Assembly (NCBI RefSeq): GCF_021726475.1
Contig: NZ_JAKJRU010000008.1
Coordinates: 62,001 to 126,000 of the forward strand
Reading direction: 5' to 3'
Source: Pseudomonas oligotrophica
GTDB lineage: Bacteria > Pseudomonadota > Gammaproteobacteria > Pseudomonadales > Pseudomonadaceae
Length of the DNA stretch: 64,000 nt
The position numbers and the translations under genes are program-made. The notes under the pieces are model-generated. The model searched no databases, was not told the DNA's origin, and saw nothing but the letters and a program-made list of their open reading frames with translations. This document shows, in pieces, positions 24,519 through 33,023 of the stretch; position 1 is the first letter of the stretch; each line of letters begins with the position of its first letter.

Positions 24519-25778
24519 CTAGCAAGGCTTTTGCTTAGTTCTCCTTCCTCGCTTTCCGCGTCCGGCTTGGTTTGCGAGCAGGTTTTTAAAATGCTCCCAG
24601 CGGATCTGCTCGGTCTGTGCGTTGTATGTCAGTCCCCGTTCCATCTGCTCCAGTAATCGCAAACTCAGTGGCTGCTCCAAGTAGTGGTCTGCTGTGACTT
24701 CTGGAGCACCACCCTCATGGCCGAGCAGATAGGCAATGGTTGAAGGGGGTATACCTGACCGTTCAAGTCTCACGGCAAACGAGCGGCGGAAGCTTTTAAA
24801 ATTTAGACCACCATTTACGGCTGGCGGGCAGTGCTGACCGATGTATCCTGTCCCCGTGCACGGCCCGCAGAAAAACCGACTTGGGTCGCGGGAGTACAGG
24901 TGCTTCGGATCGAAGCTCAGCTCGTTGAAAAGCAGTGCATCGTTGCCTTCGGCCTGACGCCGTTCTTCTACGAATTTTAGAAAGCCCATCTCCACTAGCT
25001 TCGAGCAGATTGGGATCTGCCGGGCCGACGGCCCCGTCTTCAAAGACTTGTTGTAGCCATTATCGTTGATATCGATAAGGTCGACGCCGTGGACATCTTG
25101 GATCACATCATGCACACGTAGCTGGCAGAGCTCGTTAAGCCGCGCGCCGGTATAGAGCCCAAGCGGGAGCAACCAAAACCGATAGGGCTTGGCGTCCTGG
25201 TTGATTTTCGGCAGGTCGCCTGCGAGATACTTTCTGTAGGGCCAGCCTGAGAACATCTGATTCAGATTGCTATCCAGAAATGGCTTGGTGATTTCGGCGT
25301 GTTTTGTATTGCAGGTCGCGACTTTGATCGCCTCGGTAATCAGCTTGCTCTCAAGTGCTTCGTCCAGCATTCGATTGAACAACTGATAGTAGGTCGTGAG
25401 GTTTGCGCCTTTGCTACCCGACGCAGCGTTCTGCTTGAGTAACGACGGTAGCTGATCCTTCAGACGCTGTACGTCGGCCCGATCAAGCTCAGCAACTCGG
25501 CGGGTAGGATTATCTTGCGTCAGAGCGATTTTTAGTTTCTCCATCCGCGCTCGAAGCATGTGCTCGGATTTCCCTGCGTAATTGTTTTCTCGCAGAAAGC
25601 GGGACAGCGTTATGTCCATGAACTCGGTAAGCAAAGGAGAAGACTGAAAGCGGTTTATCGCATCCGTAATCGCTGAAATGTTTGCCAACGCGATTCGCAA
25701 GTGTTCTTCATGGCCGGGTTCGACGATAAGACTCAGGCCTTTGTAAAAAGGAATGGAGAGGGGGGCAGTTACATTCAT
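24519..25778 (-). CDS. Tyrosine recombinase 1 (island integrase, small)
   Basis: A 419-aa site-specific recombinase. The catalytic domain holds R213 (LYTGARLNELCQL), K247 (NKSLKTGPSARQIP), the box II residue R331 in KSFRRSF, H354 (LLGHEGG) and nucleophile Y366 (ADHYLE). The usual box II His of HxxR is Lys (K328), while the neighbouring recombinase has a normal HxxR. The catalytic core resembles that of recombinase 2 (FW-L-LGL-TGARL-ELCQLR in both), so they are paralogues. The N-terminal 200 residues are a DNA-binding arm. It starts from the ATG at 25778 with the upstream ribosome binding site TGAGGTATAT. Confidence 0.88.
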   Translation of the reverse strand: MNVTAPLSIPFYKGLSLIVEPGHEEHLRIALANISAITDAINRFQSSPLLTEFMDITLSRFLRENNYAGKSEHMLRARMEKLKIALTQDNPTRRVAELDRADVQRLKDQLPSLLKQNAASGSKGANLTTYYQLFNRMLDEALESKLITEAIKVATCNTKHAEITKPFLDSNLNQMFSGWPYRKYLAGDLPKINQDAKPYRFWLLPLGLYTGARLNELCQLRVHDVIQDVHGVDLIDINDNGYNKSLKTGPSARQIPICSKLVEMGFLKFVEERRQAEGNDALLFNELSFDPKHLYSRDPSRFFCGPCTGTGYIGQHCPPAVNGGLNFKSFRRSFAVRLERSGIPPSTIAYLLGHEGGAPEVTADHYLEQPLSLRLLEQMERGLTYNAQTEQIRWEHFKNLLANQAGRGKRGRRTKQKPC

Positions 25779-25940
25779 ATATACCTCACAGTGGGTGAGG
25801 CTTGAGATTATTACTGGATGGATAAACAGTCAAGATAATCTATTAGGATTTACCATGCGATAGTTTTTATTGACAACTTGTCAATAATCGCAAGATGAGC
25901 AAAAGGTAAGAGCGAGCCCCTACCTTTTATTAGCTGAATA

Positions 25941-28382
25941 TTATGCGTACGTTTTCCAGTGCCGCTTAGCAACCCGCACGCTGGGGAAGGGGGTGCCAAC
26001 CGGGCGACCGACATTGAAAACGCCCTGGCGTTCTCGTAACTCTTGATAGTGCCGGTAATGGATGTGTCCCAGCCCTAGCCCGAAATCGAGCTTGTCGAGC
26101 TCGTCTTTGAGCACGTCAGACGGATAGCAGTCGCCGTACCCACCGGTGGTACTTTTATCCGAGTGGCCTACAAGCGCTTTGGCTTTCGCCAGGTCAAGGT
26201 TCTGCCTGCGAAATTGATTGATAAAGGTGTGGCGCAGACCGTGGTACGTCAGGCCGTCATCTCCCAGGCCGCAAAGCCCAAGGTAACCCCGGCTAATCTG
26301 GCTTGAGCCGAGAAACCAACGGCTCGCAACATGCCCGGGAGAAAGGTCGCCGTATACCCGAATATTGTCGAAAAGCGGAGCCTTGCCGTCTCGCTCGACA
26401 GCTTCCAGGCGTGCTTGATGAAACTCCAGGAAGCCCGACTCGATAAGCTGCCGGTGAATCGGCACCAACCTTTCCGAATCGGACGTCTTCAGCTGTTTCG
26501 ACCCGCTTCGATTGATGCTGATGAGCCAGACGCCGAGTTCTTGCCGAATGTCTTCGAGCCGTAGCTGGCACAGCTCACTTAGCCTTGCGCCTGTAAAAAG
26601 GCCAAGCAGCGGCAGCCAAAACTTGTAGTCATCCAAGCGCCAGCGCGGCGGCGTGGTCAGTGTGTAGGCCGGACCGTGAAGAAGTTTCTCGATCTGGCTT
26701 GGGCTATACGTGCGCTTCCTCGGCGCCTCGGCTCCTTTGGTGCTGAATGCCAATCCGGCCGCGATATTTTCGGTGATGTAACCCTGATCATGAGCGTAGG
26801 TGACAAGGGCCCTTGCCAGCTCAAAGAACTTTTTCGCGGTGCGTGGATTGATCGGCTCGAATTTCCCGTCGCTGATGATCTTGCTCAGCGGCTGATTACG
26901 GGTGGCGCGAAGGCGGTGCCGGTTCTTCGGATAGCTACGCAGATGATCGCGTAGCGTGTTGAATTCAGCGCGAGTCAGCGTCTCGACTTGCCGGTGCCCG
27001 CCAAGCAGCTCGCACAGGCCTTCCAGGCGGGCCTTTGCGGTAATGCGAGTCCGCGGGTTAGCCCAGGCGCCTTCACGAATTTGCCGTTCTTCGTATTCCT
27101 TTACCAATGCTGCGAGGCTCAGCCCTGCGTTTGGACTGCTCGTCGGCGAGACAATGCGTTCGCTGACCGAAGGTTGGGTAAAGAGGGTTTCAAGCTTCGC
27201 TTTCTGCGCGTCGGGCAGAACGCTCCCGAGCGCATTCAGCAACGCGAGCGTGCCTGGATCCTGTGGCGGTGCCACAGGATCTGTCGGCGAGTTCAGCTCC
27301 GGAATCGTCTGCATAGGCTCGGTGGTTGCAGCAGAACCCAACATCCGCCGAACCAGGTCACCGATTTCCTGCATGGCTTGGGCGTAAGGATCTTCGTGAT
27401 CGTCTTCCTGAAAGTAACGCAACAGCACCTTATCAACCTTCTGCAGCGTATACGTCAGCATGAGGACCGCAATGATGATGGAGCTAGTGAGCAGCTCAAC
27501 CCGAAAGCTTTTCTTTTCTCTCAGATGCGCTTTCATGCAGAGCGGATCAAGTTCGATAAGCATCACATAAAGCCCCGACTCCTCCTGCACCAAGAGCGCT
27601 CGATCAATGATGCGGAGCTTCAGATGCATCGCGTTGGCTTGCTGAAGATGAAAATGCAAAGCTTGCCGAGATTGCGGTAGTGCTTGGGGGATGTGCATGA
27701 GATTCCGACCCTGGTCTGGGCGGGCATGGCACAGGTATTCGTAAAGCGTCATCGCTGCAAACGCAGGAGATTCTTTCGAATAGCGCCCTGGAGAGGGTGG
27801 GACGGTCTCGAGTACATCAAGGGCAGCGTAAATGTACCGGGCAGCGTCGCTCGCCACGTTCTGGTTGCTGGTTCCGAGCGGCCAGTCAAAGCGTACGAAC
27901 CCAACGCCAAGCGCTTTCACCAGTGCGGGCGTGGGTGTTAGTGCGAAAAAGATTTCGCCCCCTGGCTCGTGGCTATAGAGCACCACACGCTCGGCACTCT
28001 CTTTCATCATGCGAGCGTGGGCGACCGAGAGATCTTGGTTCGCGAGCTTCATTGGCGACGGGCGTACTTTCCAAACTCGGTCGGCGAATTTGAGTGCTTC
28101 CGCTACCGCCAAGTGAAACCTTTGGAGGTCAGCCAGCAGGCGGTCAGAAAAGAGCTCGACGTAGTGCTCGGTCGCCTTCGCAAGAAACTGCTCGAAAGAG
28201 GCGTTCAAATACCTTGCGAGGTCACGTGCAAGCGCTTCGTCGTGGCTGAGCGACCACCGGATTTGCGCAGGCAGTTTCGGGTTGGCCGCGAAATGCTTCG
28301 GGAATGTGAGGTAGTACTGGAAGCCAGTGTTGGCTTGATAGACGAGGTGCGGAACACCTGTTTTGCTTTGGCGCTTGGACAT
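25941..28382 (-). CDS. int: Tyrosine recombinase 2 (large, ssrA-adjacent island integrase)
   Basis: A very large site-specific recombinase of 813 aa, nearly double the usual size. The catalytic domain is C-terminal: R600 in GLFTGARLSELC, the Lys of SKQLKTSDSERLVP, the HxxR box TYHGLRHTF, second His in VGHSDKST and a Tyr in TGGYGDCYP. The N-terminal 400 residues begin MSKRQSKTGVPHLVYQANTG and hold a region I do not recognise beyond the start, which resembles DUF6538-like N-termini of other island integrases. The ATG at 28382 is preferred over upstream in-frame starts because it begins this conserved motif and follows AAAAGG. The gene ends its 5' side about 100 bp from the tmRNA 3' end, so it is the likely integrase for ssrA. 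Confidence 0.9.
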   Translation of the reverse strand: MSKRQSKTGVPHLVYQANTGFQYYLTFPKHFAANPKLPAQIRWSLSHDEALARDLARYLNASFEQFLAKATEHYVELFSDRLLADLQRFHLAVAEALKFADRVWKVRPSPMKLANQDLSVAHARMMKESAERVVLYSHEPGGEIFFALTPTPALVKALGVGFVRFDWPLGTSNQNVASDAARYIYAALDVLETVPPSPGRYSKESPAFAAMTLYEYLCHARPDQGRNLMHIPQALPQSRQALHFHLQQANAMHLKLRIIDRALLVQEESGLYVMLIELDPLCMKAHLREKKSFRVELLTSSIIIAVLMLTYTLQKVDKVLLRYFQEDDHEDPYAQAMQEIGDLVRRMLGSAATTEPMQTIPELNSPTDPVAPPQDPGTLALLNALGSVLPDAQKAKLETLFTQPSVSERIVSPTSSPNAGLSLAALVKEYEERQIREGAWANPRTRITAKARLEGLCELLGGHRQVETLTRAEFNTLRDHLRSYPKNRHRLRATRNQPLSKIISDGKFEPINPRTAKKFFELARALVTYAHDQGYITENIAAGLAFSTKGAEAPRKRTYSPSQIEKLLHGPAYTLTTPPRWRLDDYKFWLPLLGLFTGARLSELCQLRLEDIRQELGVWLISINRSGSKQLKTSDSERLVPIHRQLIESGFLEFHQARLEAVERDGKAPLFDNIRVYGDLSPGHVASRWFLGSSQISRGYLGLCGLGDDGLTYHGLRHTFINQFRRQNLDLAKAKALVGHSDKSTTGGYGDCYPSDVLKDELDKLDFGLGLGHIHYRHYQELRERQGVFNVGRPVGTPFPSVRVAKRHWKTYA

Positions 28383-28443
28383 GATGGCATACCTTTTGGA
28401 TTCACAGACGGACTGTGAGTAATCCAATGCCATCAAATCTGGC

Positions 28444-28472
28444 CTGAAACCCGCGTTCTAGACGGGTTTCAG
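28444..28472 (-). terminator. Hairpin just beyond tmRNA 3' end
   Basis: CTGAAACCCG (28444-28453) pairs with CGGGTTTCAG (28463-28472), a perfect 10-bp stem, 9 bp downstream of the tmRNA CCA end on its transcript. No strong T-run follows. It lies on the island side of the junction and may replace the native ssrA terminator. Confidence 0.6.
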
Positions 28473-28480
28473 TGTTGAAT

Positions 28481-28859
28481 TGGTGGAGCCGGGGGGATTT
28501 GAACCCCCGTCCGCCAGCTCTCCGCTATTGGTTCTACATGCTTAGCCAGATCTACTGAGTTAACTCCGCGCCGCCCGATTGGCAGGGTGCTTGGAGCGAG
28601 CTGTATGAGATTTAGCCGTTACGTCTACAGCGAACTTGGCGGCGATCCTGTTCTGTCTGACGGTCATTTCGGGTTTACAGGCATCCCCTAGTGACCGCTG
28701 GAGCCGAAGCTACCAGATGAAGGTTAGGCGGCTAGCGCGTACCCTTCGTAGTTGTCGTCGTTGGCAACTATAGGTTTGCAACAGTTTATTTACGAGTTCT
28801 GTTACCAACTCGGCATGCCCCTCAAGTTTCGTTACCGGCGTCGAATCCTAATCGGCCCC
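28481..28859 (-). ncRNA. ssrA: Transfer-messenger RNA (tmRNA)
   Basis: On the minus strand the gene begins GGGGCCGATTAGGATTCGACG and ends with the encoded tRNA-like acceptor and CCACCA; the T-arm GGTTCAAATCC is intact. The tag reading frame (28724-28765) starts at the resume codon GCC after TAGTT and encodes ANDDNYEGYALAA then TAA. tmRNA acts with SmpB (encoded at 38329) to rescue stalled ribosomes and tag the product for proteolysis. The 3' end is a common integration site, and here it borders the recombinase genes directly. The tag is longer than the ANDDNYALAA of P. aeruginosa by the three residues EGY. Confidence 0.97.
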
Positions 28860-28891
28860 TGGCGAAGCTTTTGGTGCTTCGATGGCTGCGG

Positions 28892-28920
28892 AGTCTACAA
28901 CGGTGTTTTTTCGCTGTCGA
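28892..28920 (-). promoter_or_regulatory. Predicted sigma-70 promoter of ssrA
   Basis: On the minus strand: -35 TCGACA (28920-28915), 17-bp spacer, -10 TAGACT (28897-28892). Start of transcription would be near 28885, about 25 nt before the mature 5' end, which then needs processing by RNase P. The -35 lies within an arm of the long inverted repeat 28911-28961. Confidence 0.6.
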
Positions 28921-28961
28921 TCATTTTTTAGCCATGCTGGTTAAAAAGTGATCGACAGCGA
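28911..28961. repeat. Long inverted repeat overlapping the ssrA promoter
   Basis: Arms of 23 bp with two mismatches and a 5-base loop; the outer 13 bp (TCGCTGTCGATCA with TGATCGACAGCGA) are perfect. One arm contains the -35 element of ssrA. It could be an operator, a cruciform or a repeated intergenic element. Confidence 0.65.
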
Positions 28962-28985
28962 CAGGGCCGAAGCCGGTCGGCCCTG
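28962..28985 (-). terminator. Hairpin after the small secreted protein gene
   Basis: CAGGGCCGA-AGCCGG-TCGGCCCTG, a perfect 9-bp stem just past the stop of the gene at 28996. A T-run follows only after 14 bases, so efficiency is uncertain. Confidence 0.55.
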
Positions 28986-28995
28986 CCGGTATGGC

Positions 28996-29301
28996 TTACT
29001 GGCCCGCGCCCGAGCCAGAGCCGCTAGTGCCGCCACTGCCGGTGCTGCCCGGGCCCTTGAGTTCTTGCAGGGCCTTGGTGCTGTGCGCGATGCAGGCTTC
29101 CTTGTCGCCGGCCTGCTGGGCCTGCTTGGCCTGGCTGGTCAGTTCTTCCACCTGGCTGCGGGCAGGTTCGCCGAGGGTGGCCGTATTGGCCGCCATGTTG
29201 TTCTCGATTTCCTGCAGGTTGATGGCGCACAGGTCGTCTTCGGCGAACACGGCGGGGCTGGCGAGCAGTACGGCGGATGCGAGCAGAGCGTGAATTTTCA
29301 T
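28996..29301 (-). CDS. Small secreted hypothetical protein
   Basis: A 101-aa protein of unknown function. It begins with a signal peptide (MKIHALLASAVLLASPAVFA, cut after FA). The mature part has two cysteines (DLCAIN and EACIAH) that could form a disulfide, a helical Gln/Ala/Glu-rich middle and a low-complexity Gly/Ser tail (GSTGSGGTSGSGSGAGQ). GGAGG lies 8 bases before the ATG at 29301; an upstream open extension is not used since it would remove the signal peptide. It is located between ssrA and the lactate operon, in the core genome, and likely periplasmic. Confidence 0.75.
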   Translation of the reverse strand: MKIHALLASAVLLASPAVFAEDDLCAINLQEIENNMAANTATLGEPARSQVEELTSQAKQAQQAGDKEACIAHSTKALQELKGPGSTGSGGTSGSGSGAGQ

Positions 29302-29480
29302 GGTGGGGCCTCCAGTCTTGTGGACGTCCCGGGCCTGCCTGAAAACTGTGGAAACGGCGGCGCCGAGTCGAGTCGAACCCGTCAGGGGCTCTGAAATTCC
29401 GACTGCGATTGCGCCTGAGCGTTCATCGAAATGCCATGAACGGAGCGGCCCCGGCATTGCGCCGGAGCCGCTTTCGCCAT

Positions 29481-32330
29481 TCAGGCCGGCACGGCGGCCT
29501 TGGGTCGGGTGACGCGGTCGACCAGGTAGACCAGCCCGTGATAGTCGATCTCGCCATGCCGCGACAGGCCGATCTCGCAGGTGCGGCTGGTAGAGATGCC
29601 TTCCTCGCAGACCTGCACGGCGTTCTTCAGGCTGCGCAGCGCATGCTCGTTCAGTTCCGGCGTGGTGAAGCCCTTGTCGCCGGCGAAGCCGCAGCAGTGG
29701 ATGCCTTCAGGCACCACGACTTCCTTGGCGCAGTGGCGGGCGATGTCGATCAGCGCCTGCGCCTCGCCCAGGTGCTGGGTGCTGCAGGTGACGTGCACGG
29801 CGATCGGCTTGTCCTGCGGGACGAAGTCCAGCTTGTCGAGCAGATGCGTGCGGATGAAGCGCACCGGGTCGTACAGGTCGAGGCGCTGATCGGTCAGGCC
29901 CTGGACCAGGCGCAGCGTGCAGGGGCTGGTGTCGCAGTAGATCGGGTCGAGCCCGCCGCGGCTGGCCTTGAGCAGCGCATCGAGCATTTCCTGGCGCTTG
30001 CGTTCGCCCTGTTCGGCGTAGCCCTTGGAGGCGAACGGCTGGCCACAGCACAGGTCGTTCAGCTCATCGGGGAAGATTACCTGGTAGCCGGCCTTCTCCA
30101 GCAGGCCGCGGGTCTTGTCGAGCAGCGGCTCCTGTTCCTGATCGCGTGCCGCCGGGCCCATGGCACGGGAAACGCAGGCGGCCAGATAGACCACGCGCGG
30201 GCGCTCGTCCTGCATGGCTGGTTTGGGTAGATGCAGGCGTTGCAGCGGCTGCGGTGTCGCAGGGGTCCACTGCGGCACGCGGCCCTTGCTGGCGTTGGTC
30301 ATGGTCGCAGACAGCTTGGCCAGGCGCTTGGTACCGAGAATGATGTGCGCGCCATTGGCGGCATGCAGCATGAACCGGGTGCCCTGCACGGCGGTGGAGA
30401 AATGATCGGCCAGCCAGTTGGCGGTTCCTGTTTTGCTCGCTTCGCGTCCGCGCAGCTTGCGCACCAGGTCGCCGGTGTTGATGCCGACCGGGCAGCGCTG
30501 CGCGCAGAGGCCGGTCGCGGCGCAGGTCTCGACGCCGTGGTAGTGGTAGAGCCGCTCGATTTCCGTGGTGTCGACGCCGGCGCGCTTGCGCGCCTGGATG
30601 TCGCGCCAGATGACGATACGCTGGCGTGGCGTCAGGGTCAGCCCGTTGGATGGGCAGACCGGCTCGCAGAAGCCGCACTCGATGCACTTGTCGACGATCT
30701 CGTCGGCGGCCGGCATCGGCTTGAGGTTCTTCAGGTGGATGTCCGGGTCTTCGGAGAGCACCACGTCCGGGTTGAGGATGCCGGTGGGGTCGAGCAGGCG
30801 CTTGATCTTCCACATCAGCGCGTAGGCCTCGCTGCCCCATTCCAGCTCGACGAAGGGCGCCATGTTGCGCCCGGTACCGTGCTCGGCCTTGAGCGCGCCG
30901 CCGAACTCGACGGCGACCAGCTGCGCCACTTCGCCCATGAAGGCCTCGTAGCGGGCGACTTGGGCCGGATCATCGAAGCCCTGGGTGAAGACGAAGTGCA
31001 GGTTGCCCTCCAGCGCGTGGCCGAAGAGGATCGCCTCGTCGTAGCGGTGCTTGTCGAGCAATTCGATCAGCCGGTTGACGCCCTCGGCCAGGCGCTCGAC
31101 CGGGAAGGTCACGTCCTCGATGATCACCGTGGTGCCGGTCTGGCGCACCGCGCCGACTGCCGGGAAGGTGTCCTTGCGGATCTTCCACAGCTGGTTGTAG
31201 ACCACCGGGTCCTCGCTGAAATCGACCTGCTTTTCCACCGGGAAGTGCGCGATGGAGGCCATGATCTGGTTGATCTGCTCGTGCAGCAGCGATTGCGTTG
31301 CGGCGCGTGATTCGATCAGGAGCGCGCAGGCCGTCGGTGACAGTTCCTTCACCCACTCGGGCATGCCGGCCTTGTGCTCGACCGAGCGCAGGCTGCGACG
31401 GTCGAGCAGCTCCACCGCGGACACCGGTTGCTGCTTGAGCACCGGCACGGCGAGGCAGCAGGTTTCCACGTCGGGGAACACGACCAGCGCGCTGGCCTTG
31501 TGCGGATGGTCCGGTACGGTGTCGTAGGTCACTGCGCTGATGAAGCCCAGCGTGCCTTCGGAACCGACCATCAGGTGGTTGAGGATGTCCAGCGGCTCGT
31601 CGTAGTCGACCAGCGCATTGAGCGAAAAGCCGGTGGTGTTCTTCAGCCGGTACTTGTGGCGGATCTTCGCGGCCAGTTCGGTATTGGCGCGGGTTTCGCG
31701 ACCCAGCTCGGCCAGCTGCTCGAGCAGGGCGGCGTGGCTCTGGCGGAACGCGGCAACACTGGCGGCATCCTCGCTGTCGACCACGGTGCCGTCGGCCAGC
31801 ACCACGCGCAGGCCGGCGAGGGTCTTGTAGCTGTTCTGCGCGGTGCCGCAGCACATGCCGCTGGAGTTGTTGGCGACGATGCCACCGATCTTCGCGGCAT
31901 TGATCGAGGCCGGATCAGGGCCGATCTTGCGCTGGAAGGGTGCGAGCACGGCGTTGGCGTTGGCGCCGATGACGCCGGGCTGCAGGCGGATCTGCTCGCC
32001 GCCGTTGCGAATCTCGCGGCCGTTCCAGCTGTCGCCGAGCACGATCAGTACCGAGTCGCTGATCGCCTGGCCGGACAGGCTGGTGCCGGCGGCGCGGAAG
32101 GTCACCGGCACGTTCTCGGCATGCGCCAGTTTGAGCAGCCTGATCACTTCGGCTTCGGTTTCGACGCGTACCACCAGCTTGGGCACCAGCCGGTAGAAGC
32201 TGGCGTCGGTGCCGAAGGCGAGGGTGGAGAGCGGGTCGTCGAAGCGGCGCTCGACCGGGATCAGGCGCTCGACTTCGCGGAGGAACGCCGCCGGCAAGGG
32301 CGCACGTTCGAGCTGTGCGGCCGCGTTCAT
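29481..32330 (-). CDS. dld: FAD/Fe-S D-lactate dehydrogenase (Dld-II type)
   Basis: A 949-aa fusion enzyme for NAD-independent D-lactate oxidation to pyruvate, feeding electrons to the quinone pool. The N-terminal FAD-binding PCMH domain (GTSLSGQAISDS, KIGGIVANNSSGMCCGT) is followed by an FAD-oxidase C-terminal domain, two 4Fe-4S motifs (CIECGFCEPVCP and CAATGLCAQRCP) and a C-terminal CCG domain (CCGQPF, CCGFAG). Its start overlaps the lutC stop by 4 bp, so it is the last gene of the lactate operon. An open frame extends upstream to 32573 inside lutC; the ATG at 32330 is the coupled start. The assignment as D-lactate rather than glycolate-type rests on context. Confidence 0.9.
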   Translation of the reverse strand: MNAAAQLERAPLPAAFLREVERLIPVERRFDDPLSTLAFGTDASFYRLVPKLVVRVETEAEVIRLLKLAHAENVPVTFRAAGTSLSGQAISDSVLIVLGDSWNGREIRNGGEQIRLQPGVIGANANAVLAPFQRKIGPDPASINAAKIGGIVANNSSGMCCGTAQNSYKTLAGLRVVLADGTVVDSEDAASVAAFRQSHAALLEQLAELGRETRANTELAAKIRHKYRLKNTTGFSLNALVDYDEPLDILNHLMVGSEGTLGFISAVTYDTVPDHPHKASALVVFPDVETCCLAVPVLKQQPVSAVELLDRRSLRSVEHKAGMPEWVKELSPTACALLIESRAATQSLLHEQINQIMASIAHFPVEKQVDFSEDPVVYNQLWKIRKDTFPAVGAVRQTGTTVIIEDVTFPVERLAEGVNRLIELLDKHRYDEAILFGHALEGNLHFVFTQGFDDPAQVARYEAFMGEVAQLVAVEFGGALKAEHGTGRNMAPFVELEWGSEAYALMWKIKRLLDPTGILNPDVVLSEDPDIHLKNLKPMPAADEIVDKCIECGFCEPVCPSNGLTLTPRQRIVIWRDIQARKRAGVDTTEIERLYHYHGVETCAATGLCAQRCPVGINTGDLVRKLRGREASKTGTANWLADHFSTAVQGTRFMLHAANGAHIILGTKRLAKLSATMTNASKGRVPQWTPATPQPLQRLHLPKPAMQDERPRVVYLAACVSRAMGPAARDQEQEPLLDKTRGLLEKAGYQVIFPDELNDLCCGQPFASKGYAEQGERKRQEMLDALLKASRGGLDPIYCDTSPCTLRLVQGLTDQRLDLYDPVRFIRTHLLDKLDFVPQDKPIAVHVTCSTQHLGEAQALIDIARHCAKEVVVPEGIHCCGFAGDKGFTTPELNEHALRSLKNAVQVCEEGISTSRTCEIGLSRHGEIDYHGLVYLVDRVTRPKAAVPA

Positions 32331-32998
32331 GCGTCCTCCAGGATCAGCACGACCAGATCCTTCGGCCCGTGGGCGCCGTAGGCCAGCACCTGCTCGATGT
32401 CGGCGGTTTTCGACGGGCCGGAAACCAGCAGGGCATTGGTCGGCATGCCGGCGGCCCACTGGAACTTCTGCTGGATCTCGTAGAAGTTGTCGTGGATTTC
32501 GCTGGCCTTGAGGATGGCGAAATGCACCGGTGGCACCAAGCTCATCAGGCGTGGTTCCTCGCGGGTCGGCCACATGATCAGGCTGCCGGTGGAGGCGATG
32601 GCGCCGAGAGTGCCGGTGAGGCTGGCCGGGGTGTCGTTGAAGAGCTCGTCCTTCCAGTCCTCGACCGGGCGGTCATAGGCCTTCAGCGTCGGCAGGCCTT
32701 CACGACCGGCGCAATGCGCGGTGAAGCGCTGGCCGTACGGCGTGGTCGGGGCGATCAGCAGGCTCGGCAGCTGGCGGTCGTGCAGCAGCTGCTCGAGCAG
32801 GGCGGGCCAACCGGCGTCCGTGGTCAGGTGAATCTCGGTGTGCACCGCTTCCATCAGCTGACGCAGACGGGCGATGCGCTGCTCCGGCGCGTAGCTCCAG
32901 GGCTGGGTCACCAGCGACTCGTCGTAGTCATCGACGATCGGCGTGGTGCCTTCCAGGCTTTTTTTCAGCTTGGCGAGAATATTGGCTTTGGCGCTCAT
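32327..32998 (-). CDS. lutC: L-lactate utilization protein LutC/LldG
   Basis: A 223-aa LUD-domain protein, the third subunit of the LutABC (LldEFG) L-lactate dehydrogenase complex. It shows the LUD-domain features GTLGAIASTGSLIM and a C-terminal GPSKTADIEQVLAYGAHGP. The start at 32998 gives MSAKANILAKLKKSL; upstream open sequence belongs to the palindromic repeat at 33024-33105. It overlaps dld by 4 bp. A 136-bp gap with a repeat element separates it from lutB, so it may be expressed less than lutAB. Confidence 0.92.
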   Translation of the reverse strand: MSAKANILAKLKKSLEGTTPIVDDYDESLVTQPWSYAPEQRIARLRQLMEAVHTEIHLTTDAGWPALLEQLLHDRQLPSLLIAPTTPYGQRFTAHCAGREGLPTLKAYDRPVEDWKDELFNDTPASLTGTLGAIASTGSLIMWPTREEPRLMSLVPPVHFAILKASEIHDNFYEIQQKFQWAAGMPTNALLVSGPSKTADIEQVLAYGAHGPKDLVVLILEDA

Positions 32999-33023
32999 GT
33001 CAGGCTCCCGGAAACGGCACGTT

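Noticed and set aside
28973-29457. N-terminally longer form (to 29457) of the small secreted protein
   Set aside because: Would bury a clear signal peptide; the ATG at 29301 has a GGAGG site.
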